Below, one piece after another: positions 41,220-49,638 of a DNA stretch of 64,000 bases. Position 1 is the first letter of the stretch; every line of letters begins with the position of its first letter. Position numbers and translations under genes: made by a program. The notes under the pieces were generated by a model. It saw only the letters and a list, made by a program, of their open reading frames with translations. It had not been told where the DNA came from and searched no databases. The DNA comes from Pseudomonas monsensis (GTDB lineage Bacteria > Pseudomonadota > Gammaproteobacteria > Pseudomonadales > Pseudomonadaceae). The stretch is taken from NCBI RefSeq assembly GCF_014268495.2, contig NZ_CP077087.1, forward strand, positions 4,855,001 through 4,919,000. Direction: 5' to 3'.

Positions 41220-42044
41220 TTACAGGTTTACGACGTTAACGAAGCGCGAAGCCGCTGTTTCGTCGATCTTCAGGCTGGTGAAGTCGAACAGATTGCGGTC
41301 GGCCAGTTGCGACGGCACCACGTTCTGCAGACTGCGGAAGATGCTTTCGGTTCGACCCGGGGTCTTGCGCTCCCAGTCCTGAAGCATTTCCTTGACCACC
41401 TGACGCTGCAGGTTTTCCTGCGAACCGCAGAGGTTGCACGGGATGATCGGGAAAGCCTTGAAGTCCGAGTAGGCCTGGATGTCCTTCTCGTTGCAGTAGG
41501 CCAGCGGGCGAATTACCACGTTACGGCCGTCATCGGCACGCAGTTTCGGCGGCATCGCCTTGAGGGTGCCGTTGAAGAACATGTTGAGGAAGAACGTCTC
41601 GACGATGTCATCGCGATGGTGACCGAGAGCCATTTTGGTCGCGCCGATTTCGTCGGCAAAGGTGTACAGCGTGCCGCGACGCAGGCGCGAGCACAACGAG
41701 CAGGTGGTCTTGCCTTCCGGCACCAGCTCCTTGACCACCGAGTAGGTGTCTTTCTCGACGATGTGGTACTCGACGCCCAGCTCTTTCAGGTAGGCCGGCA
41801 GCACGTGCTCGGGGAAACCCGGCTGCTTCTGGTCCATGTTCACCGCGACGATCTCGAACTTGATCGGTGCAACCTTCTGCAGGTGCATCAACACGTCGAG
41901 CATGGTGTAGCTGTCCTTGCCTCCGGACAGGCAGACCATGACCTTGTCGCCGTCTTCGATCATGTTGAAATCGGCGACCGCTTCGCCGGCCAGGCGGCGC
42001 AGGCGCTTTTGCAGTTTGTTCTGGTTGACCGTAAGAGTGCCCAT
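41220..42044 (-). CDS. ttcA: tRNA 2-thiocytidine(32) synthetase
   Basis: A 274-residue PP-loop ATPase. The nucleotide loop VCLSGGKDSYTMLDVL is near residue 37; the Fe-S cysteines are in TTCSLCSRLRRG and PCNLCGSQENLQRQ, with HHRDDIVETFFLNMFFNG between. It thiolates C32 in certain tRNAs using a 4Fe-4S cluster. ATG 42044 (MGTLTVNQNKLQKRLRRL) is the standard start. The upstream 42045-42508 gap separates it from the divergent Yip1 gene. Confidence 0.97.
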   Translation of the reverse strand: MGTLTVNQNKLQKRLRRLAGEAVADFNMIEDGDKVMVCLSGGKDSYTMLDVLMHLQKVAPIKFEIVAVNMDQKQPGFPEHVLPAYLKELGVEYHIVEKDTYSVVKELVPEGKTTCSLCSRLRRGTLYTFADEIGATKMALGHHRDDIVETFFLNMFFNGTLKAMPPKLRADDGRNVVIRPLAYCNEKDIQAYSDFKAFPIIPCNLCGSQENLQRQVVKEMLQDWERKTPGRTESIFRSLQNVVPSQLADRNLFDFTSLKIDETAASRFVNVVNL

Positions 42045-42152
42045 GACGCGAAATCCGTGAGGTGTGACGAAAGGCGGGCATTTTACGCAAAAACCCCGTG
42101 GGGGCGAAGGGCCGAGAGTCTGCCCCATGCTTCCGAGGTCTGCATTGCCCTC

Positions 42153-42285
42153 TGTGGCGAGGGGATTGATCCCCGATCGGCTGCGCAGCAGTCGTCAAAC
42201 CATCCATCGCGAAGTATCGGGAAAATAGAGTTCTGAGGTTTTGGGGCGGCTTCGCACCCCATCGGGGATAAATCCCCTCACCACA
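42153..42285. repeat. Inverted repeat in the ttcA/Yip1 gap
   Basis: TGTGGCGAGGGGATTGATCC at 42153 pairs with ATCCCCTCACCACA ending at 42285. The arms are a distinct GGGGAT family. The remaining gap (42286-42508) shows a TATACT at 42397 as the only promoter-like feature I see. Confidence 0.85.
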
Positions 42286-42508
42286 AATGTATTTCAAAGA
42301 TAAAAAAGAGCTGATGCCAAGACCCCAAGGCGATTAAGCCCCGTATTTACAGCGCGATTTGCTCTAAGCCCCCAGTCCCAGTGCGGTTAAGACCTTTCTA
42401 TACTGCGTCATAAGGTCGCACACATCTGAAGACCTGTATTTGCTCGGCCACCTTGGCCCGTAGGCGCTCCGCTGGGGGGCGATGGCAATAACAAGAGGAG
42501 TGACTGGC

Positions 42509-43111
42509 ATGATCCATCACGTAGTGGGACTGTTTACCCACCCCGATCAGGAATGGAAGGAGATCCGTGGCGACCAAGAGGAAAGCATCAGCCACATGTA
42601 CCTGACCCACACGCTGATTCTCGCGGCGATTCCGGCCGTTTCGGCGTTTATCGGCACCACCCAGGTTGGCTGGGTGATCGGCAACCGGGCGCCGGTGATG
42701 CTCACCGTCGAAAGCGCGATCTGGATGACTGTGATGTCATACCTGGCGATGCTCGGCGGGGTCGCGGTGATGGGCGCATTCGTGCACTGGATGGCGCGCA
42801 CCTATGACGCCAATCCGAGCCTGGCCCGTTGCGTCGCGTTCGCCACCTACACCGCGACGCCGCTGTTCGTCGGCGGCCTGGCGGCGCTGTATCCGCACAT
42901 GTGGCTGGGGATGATCGTCGGCACGGCGGCCATTTGCTACACGGTCTACCTGCTGTACGTCGGGTTGCCGACGTTCATGAACATTCCCTCGGACGAAGGC
43001 TTTCTGTTTTCCAGCTCAGTGCTCGCGGTCGGTCTGGTGGTGCTGGTGGCCATCATGGCGTTCACCGTGATTGTCTGGGGCCTCGGCGTAGGGCCGGTGT
43101 ATACCAACTGA
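42509..43111 (+). CDS. Yip1-family membrane protein
   Basis: A 200-residue protein from ATG 42509, preceded by GAGGAG about ten bases upstream. It has five hydrophobic segments (about 38-58, 68-88, 105-125, 130-150 and 172-195). The N-terminal MIHHVVGLFTHPDQEWKEIR and the PTFMNIPSDEGFLFSSS near residue 160 match bacterial Yip1-domain proteins (PF04893-like). The role is unknown; it is an integral inner-membrane protein by inference. A hairpin follows the stop. Confidence 0.88.
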   Translation: MIHHVVGLFTHPDQEWKEIRGDQEESISHMYLTHTLILAAIPAVSAFIGTTQVGWVIGNRAPVMLTVESAIWMTVMSYLAMLGGVAVMGAFVHWMARTYDANPSLARCVAFATYTATPLFVGGLAALYPHMWLGMIVGTAAICYTVYLLYVGLPTFMNIPSDEGFLFSSSVLAVGLVVLVAIMAFTVIVWGLGVGPVYTN

Positions 43112-43149
43112 CATGATTCCCCCCCGAGAACGACAAGATCTGCCAATAC

Positions 43150-43178
43150 AGGCCGCCGCAAGGCGGCCTTCTCGTTTG
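43150..43178 (+). terminator. Hairpin after the Yip1 gene
   Basis: GGCCGCC-GCAA-GGCGGCC stem followed by TTCTCGTTT, a weak terminator. Confidence 0.6.
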
Positions 43179-43259
43179 GCGGATGACCATTCGGCAGGTC
43201 GGCGATTCGCAAGTCCGGGAGGTTGCGGCATACTCGACGCCTCTGGAGATCCATCAAGC

Positions 43260-43754
43260 ATGCCCGAGCAACTCAATACCCGCGTCGAAGACTGTTACCA
43301 ACTCGCAGAAGCCTTTTTCAAACGTCATTTCCAACGCCCCGTCGTCAGCCTCAAGCTGCGCGGGCAAAAAGCCGGTGTCGCGCATCTGCACGAGAACCTG
43401 CTGCGCTTCAACCCGCAGCTGTACCGGGAAAACACCGAACACTTCCTCAAGCAGACTGTGGCCCACGAAGTCGCGCACCTGATCGCCCATCAACTGTTCG
43501 GCGACCGCATCCAGCCACACGGCGAAGAGTGGCAACTGATCATGCGCGGGGTCTATGAACTGCCGCCGGATCGCTGCCACACCTACGCCGTCAAACGCCG
43601 CAGCGTGACCCGCTACATCTACAAATGCCCGTGTGCCGACAGTGATTTTCCGTTTTCGGCACAGCGTCATAGCCTGGTGCGCCAGGGCCGACGGTATTTG
43701 TGCCGTAGATGCCGCAACACCTTGGTATTCAGTGGTGAGATGCGGGTGGAATAG
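43260..43754 (+). CDS. sprT: SprT-family zinc metalloprotease
   Basis: A 164-residue protein. The HExxH-type motif VAHEVAHLIAHQLFG is near residue 72, with ROIs such as HGEEWQLIMRGVY. A C-terminal zinc-ribbon-like part holds YKCPCADSDFPF and YLCRRCRNTLVFSGE. The length matches E. coli SprT (165). Its function in bacteria is unclear; eukaryotic SPRTN relatives act on DNA-protein crosslinks. The start at 43260 follows a weak ribosome site (TGGAGATC). Confidence 0.92.
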   Translation: MPEQLNTRVEDCYQLAEAFFKRHFQRPVVSLKLRGQKAGVAHLHENLLRFNPQLYRENTEHFLKQTVAHEVAHLIAHQLFGDRIQPHGEEWQLIMRGVYELPPDRCHTYAVKRRSVTRYIYKCPCADSDFPFSAQRHSLVRQGRRYLCRRCRNTLVFSGEMRVE

Positions 43755-43780
43755 TCAGTTTTCAGCTGGACCGCAGGGCC

Positions 43781-44008
43781 TCATCGCTGGCAAGCCAGCT
43801 CCCACAGTTTTCGAGGTGCTCACAGGCTCTGTATACGACACAAAACCTGTGGGAGCGGGCTTGCCAGCTCCCACAGTTTCCAGGTGCTCACAGGCTCTGT
43901 ATACGACACAAAACCTGTGGGAGCGGGCTTGCCAGCTCCCACAGTTTCCAGGTGCTCACAGGCTCTGTATACGACACAAAACCTGTGGGAGCTGGCTTGC
44001 CAGCGATG
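43781..44008. repeat. Three tandem REP-derived units (68-69 bp)
   Basis: GCCAGCTCCCACAG recurs with GTGCTCACAGGCTCTGTATA at 43794, 43863 and 43931 (period 69, then 68), and the array closes with a full REP at 43985-44008. Confidence 0.92.
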
Positions 44009-44023
44009 AGGCCGGTACAGGCC

Positions 44024-45205
44024 CTAAAGAATGACTTTGGAAGCACGCAACTCGGCAATCCGCTGCGCACCAAACCCCAACTCGCCCAACACCTGCTCCG
44101 TATGCTGCCCCAACCCCGCCCCGACATGTCGCGGTGCCGGCAGCGCCTCGGAGAATTTCAGCGGACAGGCAATCTGCGCCTGCGTCGTACCATCCCCACG
44201 CGGCACCTGGGTCACCAGTTCACGCGCCTGCAACTGGGGATGCAGCACCGCCTCGCTCAGATTCAGCACCGGCTCGACACAGGCATCGACCCCGGCGAAC
44301 AATTCACACAGCTCGGCAAAGTCGTGTTTCTCGAATTCCACTTTCAGTGCGTCCTTCAATAACCGCTGCTGCTCGGGCTTGGGCGACAAGCCTTGCGCCG
44401 CCAACTCTTGCCGGCCCAACGCCGCACACAGTTGCTGCATGAAGGCCGGCTCCAGACTGCCCACCGACAACCAGCGCCCGTCACGCGAGCGGTAATAGTC
44501 ATAGAAGCTGCCGCCATTGAGCATCTGGTCTTCCCAGTGCGGTTCCTCGTCACAGGCCAGGTAACCGGCACCGGCCATCGCGTGCAGACTGAACGCGCAA
44601 TCGGTCATGCTCACGTCCAGATGGGTGCCCTGCCCGCTCTGTTGCCGGGCAATCACCGCCGCCAGCAGGCCGATCACGCCGTGCAGCGAACCACCGGCGA
44701 TATCCGCCACCTGCATGCCCAGCGGCAACGGACCGCTGTCGGCGCGACCGGTATAACTGGCCAGCCCGGCCAGTGCGAGGTAGTTGATGTCATGCCCGGC
44801 GCGATCCTTATACGGCCCGGTCTGGCCGTAACCGGTGATCGACACGTAAATCAGCTTCGGGTTGATCGCCTTCAACGCTTCATACCCCAGGCCCAGGCGC
44901 TCCATCACTCCGGGGCGGAACTGCTCCAGAACAATGTCGTAGTCGCCCAGCAACTGCCTGATTACCTCCAGCGCCTCGGGCTGCTTGAGATCCAGCGCGA
45001 GGCTGCGCTTGTTGCGGTTCAGATAAGCGTGGCTGGCCGACACGCCCTGATCGTGGGGCGGCAGCACCCGCAGCAGATCCATACGGCTCGGCGATTCAAT
45101 GCGCAGCACCTCGGCGCCCATGTCCGCCAGTAACAGCGAGGCGAACGGGCCTGGCAGCAGGGTCGAGAAATCCAGAATCTTCAATGAGGCCAGCGGCGCA
45201 GACAT
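44024..45205 (-). CDS. CaiB/BaiF CoA-transferase family protein (alpha-methylacyl-CoA racemase-like)
   Basis: A 393-residue class-III CoA-transferase. ILDFSTLLPGPFASLLLADMGAEV is the N-terminal motif; YVSITGYGQTGPYKDRAGHDINYLALAG contains the Asp of the AMACR subgroup (GHDINY). NGGSFYDYYRSRDGRWLSVG follows. The close match to racemases suggests it epimerises 2-methylacyl-CoA, but CoA transfer cannot be excluded. GGAGATC precedes ATG 45205. It is isolated, between a REP array and the dctA terminator. Confidence 0.9.
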   Translation of the reverse strand: MSAPLASLKILDFSTLLPGPFASLLLADMGAEVLRIESPSRMDLLRVLPPHDQGVSASHAYLNRNKRSLALDLKQPEALEVIRQLLGDYDIVLEQFRPGVMERLGLGYEALKAINPKLIYVSITGYGQTGPYKDRAGHDINYLALAGLASYTGRADSGPLPLGMQVADIAGGSLHGVIGLLAAVIARQQSGQGTHLDVSMTDCAFSLHAMAGAGYLACDEEPHWEDQMLNGGSFYDYYRSRDGRWLSVGSLEPAFMQQLCAALGRQELAAQGLSPKPEQQRLLKDALKVEFEKHDFAELCELFAGVDACVEPVLNLSEAVLHPQLQARELVTQVPRGDGTTQAQIACPLKFSEALPAPRHVGAGLGQHTEQVLGELGFGAQRIAELRASKVIL

Positions 45206-45308
45206 GGGCGATCTCCTTGGGCAATGCACCCAGCCTAGGCAGCGATGCCGCGTCCGGCAATCACCGGATATGTCAGCGGGTGTGACCGTTACGCTCAAAT
45301 CAGGGGCA

Positions 45309-45335
45309 AGAAAAAACCCGCCGAAGCGGGTTTCT
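45309..45335 (-). terminator. Rho-independent terminator of dctA
   Basis: Minus strand: AAACCCGC-TTCG-GCGGGTTTTTT, 56 bases after the dctA stop. Confidence 0.82.
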
Positions 45336-45343
45336 CAGTGCAT

Positions 45344-45375
45344 CTGTGGCGAGGGAGCTTGCCCCCTCGCCACAG
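45344..45375. repeat. CTGTGGCGAGGGAGC palindrome
   Basis: CTGTGGCGAGGGAGCTTGCC pairs with GCCCCCTCGCCACAG, a REP family different from the GGGAGC..CTTGC type. Confidence 0.85.
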
Positions 45376-45390
45376 AGTATTACCCGAGTG

Positions 45391-46725
45391 TTACTTGACG
45401 TTGCTCGGGGTCGCGCCTTCAGCCACACCCAGGTCATCTTCAGGACGGGTGTCAGCGATACCACGACCGCCCGAGGCCAGCTCGGATTGCAGCACGTCGG
45501 TGTCCAGCTCTTTCACCCACTTGGCAACCACGATGGTCGCGACGGCGTTGCCGACCAGGTTGGTCAGGGCACGGGCTTCGGACATGAAGCGGTCGATACC
45601 GAGGATCAGCGCCAGACCGGCCACCGGCAGGTGACCGACCGCCGACAGGGTAGCGGCCAGTACGATGAAGCCCGAACCGGTCACGCCAGCCGCACCTTTG
45701 GAGGACAACAGCAACACCACCAGCAGGGTGATCTGGTGGGTGATGTCCATGTGCGTGTCGGTTGCCTGAGCAATGAACACGGCCGCCATGGTCAGGTAGA
45801 TCGCGGTGCCGTCGAGGTTGAACGAGTAACCGGTCGGGATCACCAGACCTACAACCGACTTCTTCGCGCCCAGACGCTCCATCTTGATCAGCATGCGTGG
45901 CAGTACCGATTCCGACGACGAAGTACCCAGTACGATCAGCAGCTCTTCACGGATGTAGCGGATCATCTTCAGCACGCTGAAACCGTGCATGCGGGCAATA
46001 CCGCCGAGCACGATCAGGATGAACGCCAGGCAGGTGATGTAGAAGCAGATCATCAGTTGACCCAGCTGCACCAGCGAGCCGACACCGTAGGCACCGATGG
46101 TGAAGGCCATGGCACCGAAGGCACCGATCGGCGCGAGCTTCATGATCATGTTGATGATGTTGAACATCACGTGGGCGAAGCGATCAATGAAGTCGAGGAT
46201 CGGACGACCGTAGTCACCCAGGCGATGCAAGGCGAAACCGAAGATCACCGAGAACATCAACACTTGCAGGATGTCACCGGTGGCGAATGCACCGACGATG
46301 GTGGTCGGGATCACGTTGAGCAGGAAGCCGACAACGCTCTGGTCCGCGCCTTGTGCCACGTAGGTGGCGACTTTCGAGGCGTCCAGGGTGCTGACGTCGA
46401 TGTGCATGCCGTTGCCCGGTTGCACGATGTTGACCACGACCAGACCGACCAGCAGGGCGATGGTCGAAACGATTTCGAAATACAGGAGTGCGTAACCGCC
46501 GGTCTTGCCGACCGATTTCATGTTCTGCATGCCGGCAATGCCGGAAACCACGGTGCAGAAGATGATCGGGGCGATGATCATTTTGATCAGTTTGATGAAC
46601 CCGTCACCCAGTGGCTTTACCGCGACACCGAACTGCGGGTAGTAGTGACCGAGCGCAATACCGATGATGATTGCGATGATCACCTGGAAATACAGGGATT
46701 TGTACAGTGGCTGACGAGTCGTCAT
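45391..46725 (-). CDS. dctA: C4-dicarboxylate transport protein DctA
   Basis: A 444-residue DAACS-family symporter with about eight membrane helices and two re-entrant loops. TTRQPLYKSLYFQVI at the start, the Ser-rich LGTSSSESVLPRML loop, and TGYSFNLDGTAIYLTMA with SKGAAGVTGSG are hallmarks. It imports succinate, fumarate and malate with protons. ATG 46725 follows GAGGAC. A sigma-54 promoter and two palindromes lie upstream, consistent with DctB/DctD control. dctA near phoPQ matches PAO1 (PA1183 near PA1179-1180). Confidence 0.97.
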   Translation of the reverse strand: MTTRQPLYKSLYFQVIIAIIIGIALGHYYPQFGVAVKPLGDGFIKLIKMIIAPIIFCTVVSGIAGMQNMKSVGKTGGYALLYFEIVSTIALLVGLVVVNIVQPGNGMHIDVSTLDASKVATYVAQGADQSVVGFLLNVIPTTIVGAFATGDILQVLMFSVIFGFALHRLGDYGRPILDFIDRFAHVMFNIINMIMKLAPIGAFGAMAFTIGAYGVGSLVQLGQLMICFYITCLAFILIVLGGIARMHGFSVLKMIRYIREELLIVLGTSSSESVLPRMLIKMERLGAKKSVVGLVIPTGYSFNLDGTAIYLTMAAVFIAQATDTHMDITHQITLLVVLLLSSKGAAGVTGSGFIVLAATLSAVGHLPVAGLALILGIDRFMSEARALTNLVGNAVATIVVAKWVKELDTDVLQSELASGGRGIADTRPEDDLGVAEGATPSNVK

Positions 46726-46867
46726 TGCAAGTGTCCTCAAGCGTCCCGCGGGCAACATCCATCTGTTGAACGCAGAACCTGAATTGCGAACCCTCCTGCA
46801 CTGGAGGGATTTGTTGTTCGAGCAGCACTTTTCCTACGGGAAAAACGCACGCTTCTGTCGCTTTTAT

Positions 46868-46883
46868 CGCAAACGCCGTGCCA
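46868..46883 (-). promoter_or_regulatory. Sigma-54 (-24/-12) promoter of dctA
   Basis: Minus strand TGGCACG-GCGT-TTGC, with the GG and GC dinucleotides ten bases apart, the canonical spacing. It lies about 143 bases before the dctA start, giving a leader of about 130 bases. Confidence 0.85.
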
Positions 46884-46962
46884 CCTTGGTGCAATTCGCT
46901 GCAAGCCTTTTGATATCAGGACTTACAGGCTTTTCTGTGTCACTGTTCGGTGACTCAAGGAT

Positions 46963-47017
46963 GGCGGATTTCCGCCAACTCACCGGCTCTCGTCCTACAA
47001 TTTGGCGGAAATCCGCC
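46963..47017. promoter_or_regulatory. Paired palindromes, candidate DctD enhancer sites
   Basis: GGCGGATTTCCGCC (46963-46976) and GGCGGAAATCCGCC (47004-47017) are perfect 14 bp palindromes with centres 41 bp apart (about four helical turns), 86-127 bp upstream of the -24 element. Their GCGGAAATCCGC core resembles rhizobial DctD sites. They could also serve the AraC gene. Confidence 0.7.
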
Positions 47018-47075
47018 TTGTTGCCGATGGAAAGCCCCGGCTACCATCCGGCGCCTGAGGAAGGATCTGCCGCTT

Positions 47076-48074
47076 ATGCGCGAACGCACCATCGCCAGTC
47101 ATTTCGCCCGTGCTGCCCTCGGTGGCGCACGTCGCCTGGGTTTCGATTATTCGAACCTGCTGTCGCAACTGGGCATCAGCCCGGAATTGCTAGATGAACC
47201 CCGCGCGCGCATAGCTCCGGAACAATTCACCCGGTTGATCCAGAACCTGTGGCTGGCCCTGGACGACGAATACCTCGGTTTCGGCCATGCACCCAGCAAA
47301 CCCGGCAGTTTCGCCATGATGTGCCATGCCTCGATTCACTGCCGCAATCTGGAGAAGGCACTGCAACGCGGTTTATTGTTTTATAGCCTATTCCCGCAAG
47401 CCCCGCGCCTGAGCCTGCGCCGTGAAGACGAATGGGTGCGCCTGAGTCTCGATGATGCGCAGCTATGGGATCCGGATCACTTTCTCAGCGAAAGCCTGCT
47501 GGTGATCTGGCATCGCCTGGGCAGTTGGATGATCGGCCAGCGGATTCGCCTCGAACAGGCCACGTTCAGCTACCCGCGCCCCGCCCATGGTGCGGAATAC
47601 GAGTTGCTGTTCCCCTGCTCCACGACCTTCGGCGCCGGGCAGAGCGGTCTGGTCTTTCACAGCCGCTACCTGCACATGCCGTTGTTGCAGGACGAACGCA
47701 CCCTCAAGCATTTCCTCGAGCGCTCCCCCGCCGACCTGCTCTCGCGCCCCGACGACGGCGACAGCCTCAGCAGCCGCCTGCGCCGCTTGCTCAGCCGCGA
47801 CAGCGCGCGCTGGCCGGATCTGGAGGCGGTGGCCGCGCACCTGCACATCAGCCCGCAGACGTTGCGCCGGCATTTACGTGAGGAAGGCACCAGTTTTCAG
47901 GCGCTGAAAGATCAGTTGCGGCGGGATATCGCCATTTACCATTTGGGCCGCGCGGATCTGTCGTTGCAACAGATCGCCGAGCAGCTCGGGTTTTCCGAGC
48001 CGTCGGCGTTTCACCGGGCGTTCAAGAAGTGGACGGGGCTGACGCCGGGGGCTTATCGGGCGCAGGAGCAGTGA
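47076..48074 (+). CDS. AraC-family regulator with arabinose_bd-type N-terminal domain
   Basis: A 332-residue regulator. An N-terminal ligand-like domain (about 10-190, FARAALGGARRLGFDYSNLLSQLGIS) resembles the Arabinose_bd family seen in OruR/VirF-like regulators. The C-terminal AraC helix-turn-helix pair is LEAVAAHLHISPQTLRRHL and LSLQQIAEQLGFSEPSAFHRAFKKWTG. The effector is unknown. The gene is divergent from dctA, but that does not show it controls dctA. The start at 47076 sits inside a long upstream frame; it is chosen from the domain boundary. Confidence 0.9.
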   Translation: MRERTIASHFARAALGGARRLGFDYSNLLSQLGISPELLDEPRARIAPEQFTRLIQNLWLALDDEYLGFGHAPSKPGSFAMMCHASIHCRNLEKALQRGLLFYSLFPQAPRLSLRREDEWVRLSLDDAQLWDPDHFLSESLLVIWHRLGSWMIGQRIRLEQATFSYPRPAHGAEYELLFPCSTTFGAGQSGLVFHSRYLHMPLLQDERTLKHFLERSPADLLSRPDDGDSLSSRLRRLLSRDSARWPDLEAVAAHLHISPQTLRRHLREEGTSFQALKDQLRRDIAIYHLGRADLSLQQIAEQLGFSEPSAFHRAFKKWTGLTPGAYRAQEQ

Positions 48075-48107
48075 TCTGCTCGCAGCCTGTGGCGCCTTGA
48101 CTGGCCT

Positions 48108-48274
48108 GATCGCTGGCAAGCCAGCTCCCACAGTCTCCGGGTCGAACACAAAACCCTCGAACGACATCGAAACCTGCACAAGGAGCTGGCTTGTCAGCTC
48201 CCACAGTGTCCGGGCCGAACACAAAACCCTCGAACGACATCGAAACCTGTGGGAGCTGGCTTGCCAGCGATGGC
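48108..48274. repeat. Tandem REP array (73 bp period)
   Basis: CCGGGTCGAACACAAAACCC (48137) and CCGGGCCGAACACAAAACCC (48210) are 73 bases apart, bracketed by REP arms GCTGGCAAGCCAGCTCCCAC and its complement. Confidence 0.9.
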
Positions 48275-48291
48275 GCCCGAAAGGCCGGCGA

Positions 48292-49638
48292 CTAAACCGC
48301 CGGAAAATGAATCCTGAACGCCGCCCCGCCCATCGGCGAATCCCCCAGCATCAGTTTGGCGTTGTAACTCTCGATGATGTCCTTGACCACCGCCAGCCCG
48401 ATGCCCTGCCCCGGATGCTGACGATCCAGGCGCTCGCCACGCTCGAGAATTCGCGCACGCTGATCAGGTGGCACGCCCGGGCCATCGTCCTCGACGCACA
48501 ATTCGACCCCGGCCAGGGTCTCGCGCACGCTGATGCGCACTTCCCCCAGGCACAGACGATAGGCGTTCTCCAGCAGGTTACCCATCATCTCCAGCAGAGC
48601 GCCCTGCTCGATCGGCACATAACAATGCTCCGGCAGATCAAACGCCACGCGCACACGTTTGTCGCGATACACCTTGTCGAGGGTGTCGCACAGGCTTTTC
48701 AACACCGGCTGTAGCCGCACCTGATGGCGCACCAGACCGCTTTTGCGCAGGCTGGCGCGTTGCAGTTGATAGCTGATCTGCTGGCTCATGCGTTCGATCT
48801 GGCTTTGCAGGACCCAGGCCTGATCGAGGTCCTTGGGGCGCTGGGCCATGTCTTCACTGACCCCTTGCAGCACGGCCAACGGGGTTTTCAGGCTGTGCGC
48901 CAGATCATCCAGGGAGTCGCGATAGCGGCTGCGCTGTTGCCGCTCGCTGAGCAGCAAACGGTTGAGCGAGCCGGTCAGGCGCAACAGTTCGCGCGGGTGT
49001 TGTTCAGTCAGGCTTTCGCGAGTGCCGCCTTCGATTTCATCGAGTTCCTGGCTGAGCTGACGCAAGGCCTTGAGGCCCCAGGACAGGCCGATCCAGAGCA
49101 ATACCAGCAATACCAGCAGCGCCGCGCCAAAACCCAGATAGAGATTCTCGCGCAGGCCTTCGAGGGTGGTTTCGTATTCGCGCACCGGTTGCAGGGCGAC
49201 GATGCTGAACGCTGCGTTTTTGCCGCCAAGCAGTTTGACTTCAACGTCATAGACGAAGAATTCCTGACCGTTGGTCTCGCGAATCCGCGCGAACTCGTTG
49301 CCGAGTCCATCGTAGCGCGGTTTGTAATTGATCTGTTCTTCCTGGGTGGCTCGCGAACGCCAGACCAGATGCCCTTCGCGGTCGTAGATGTAGCCGAGCA
49401 AGCGGAAGTCGGTGAGGTTGAAACGCTCGTCCGGCAACTGATCGGGCATCAGCAGCCGACCGTTCTCGACCCGCGCCGCGGAAATCAACGTGGTGACGTC
49501 CGAAGCCAGACGCTGCTCGATCGAATCCTGCAGCGCGAGACTGAACGCACCTTGCATCGCCGGAAGCAACGCCAGCATGAACAACACCGCCAACGTGGCG
49601 GCGGCGAGCATCAAGCGAACGCGAAGGGAACGAATCAA
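48292..49638 (-). CDS. phoQ: Sensor histidine kinase PhoQ
   Basis: A 448-residue kinase: TM1 about 8-28, an acidic periplasmic sensor about 29-167, TM2 about 168-188, HAMP, HisKA with H248 (DDLAHSLKTPLAVLQG) and HATPase (MMGNLLENAYRLC, EDDGPGVPPDQR, GQGIGLAVVKDI). It senses low divalent cations and cationic peptides and controls lipid A modification and other envelope genes. It overlaps phoP by four bases (ATGA). The pair next to dctA matches PAO1 PA1179-PA1180; the oprH gene that precedes phoP in PAO1 is not here. Confidence 0.94.
   Translation of the reverse strand: MIRSLRVRLMLAAATLAVLFMLALLPAMQGAFSLALQDSIEQRLASDVTTLISAARVENGRLLMPDQLPDERFNLTDFRLLGYIYDREGHLVWRSRATQEEQINYKPRYDGLGNEFARIRETNGQEFFVYDVEVKLLGGKNAAFSIVALQPVREYETTLEGLRENLYLGFGAALLVLLVLLWIGLSWGLKALRQLSQELDEIEGGTRESLTEQHPRELLRLTGSLNRLLLSERQQRSRYRDSLDDLAHSLKTPLAVLQGVSEDMAQRPKDLDQAWVLQSQIERMSQQISYQLQRASLRKSGLVRHQVRLQPVLKSLCDTLDKVYRDKRVRVAFDLPEHCYVPIEQGALLEMMGNLLENAYRLCLGEVRISVRETLAGVELCVEDDGPGVPPDQRARILERGERLDRQHPGQGIGLAVVKDIIESYNAKLMLGDSPMGGAAFRIHFPAV

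Noticed and set aside
43781..44008. Possible CRISPR array
   Set aside because: The units are REP-derived direct repeats without distinct spacers; the spacers are identical.
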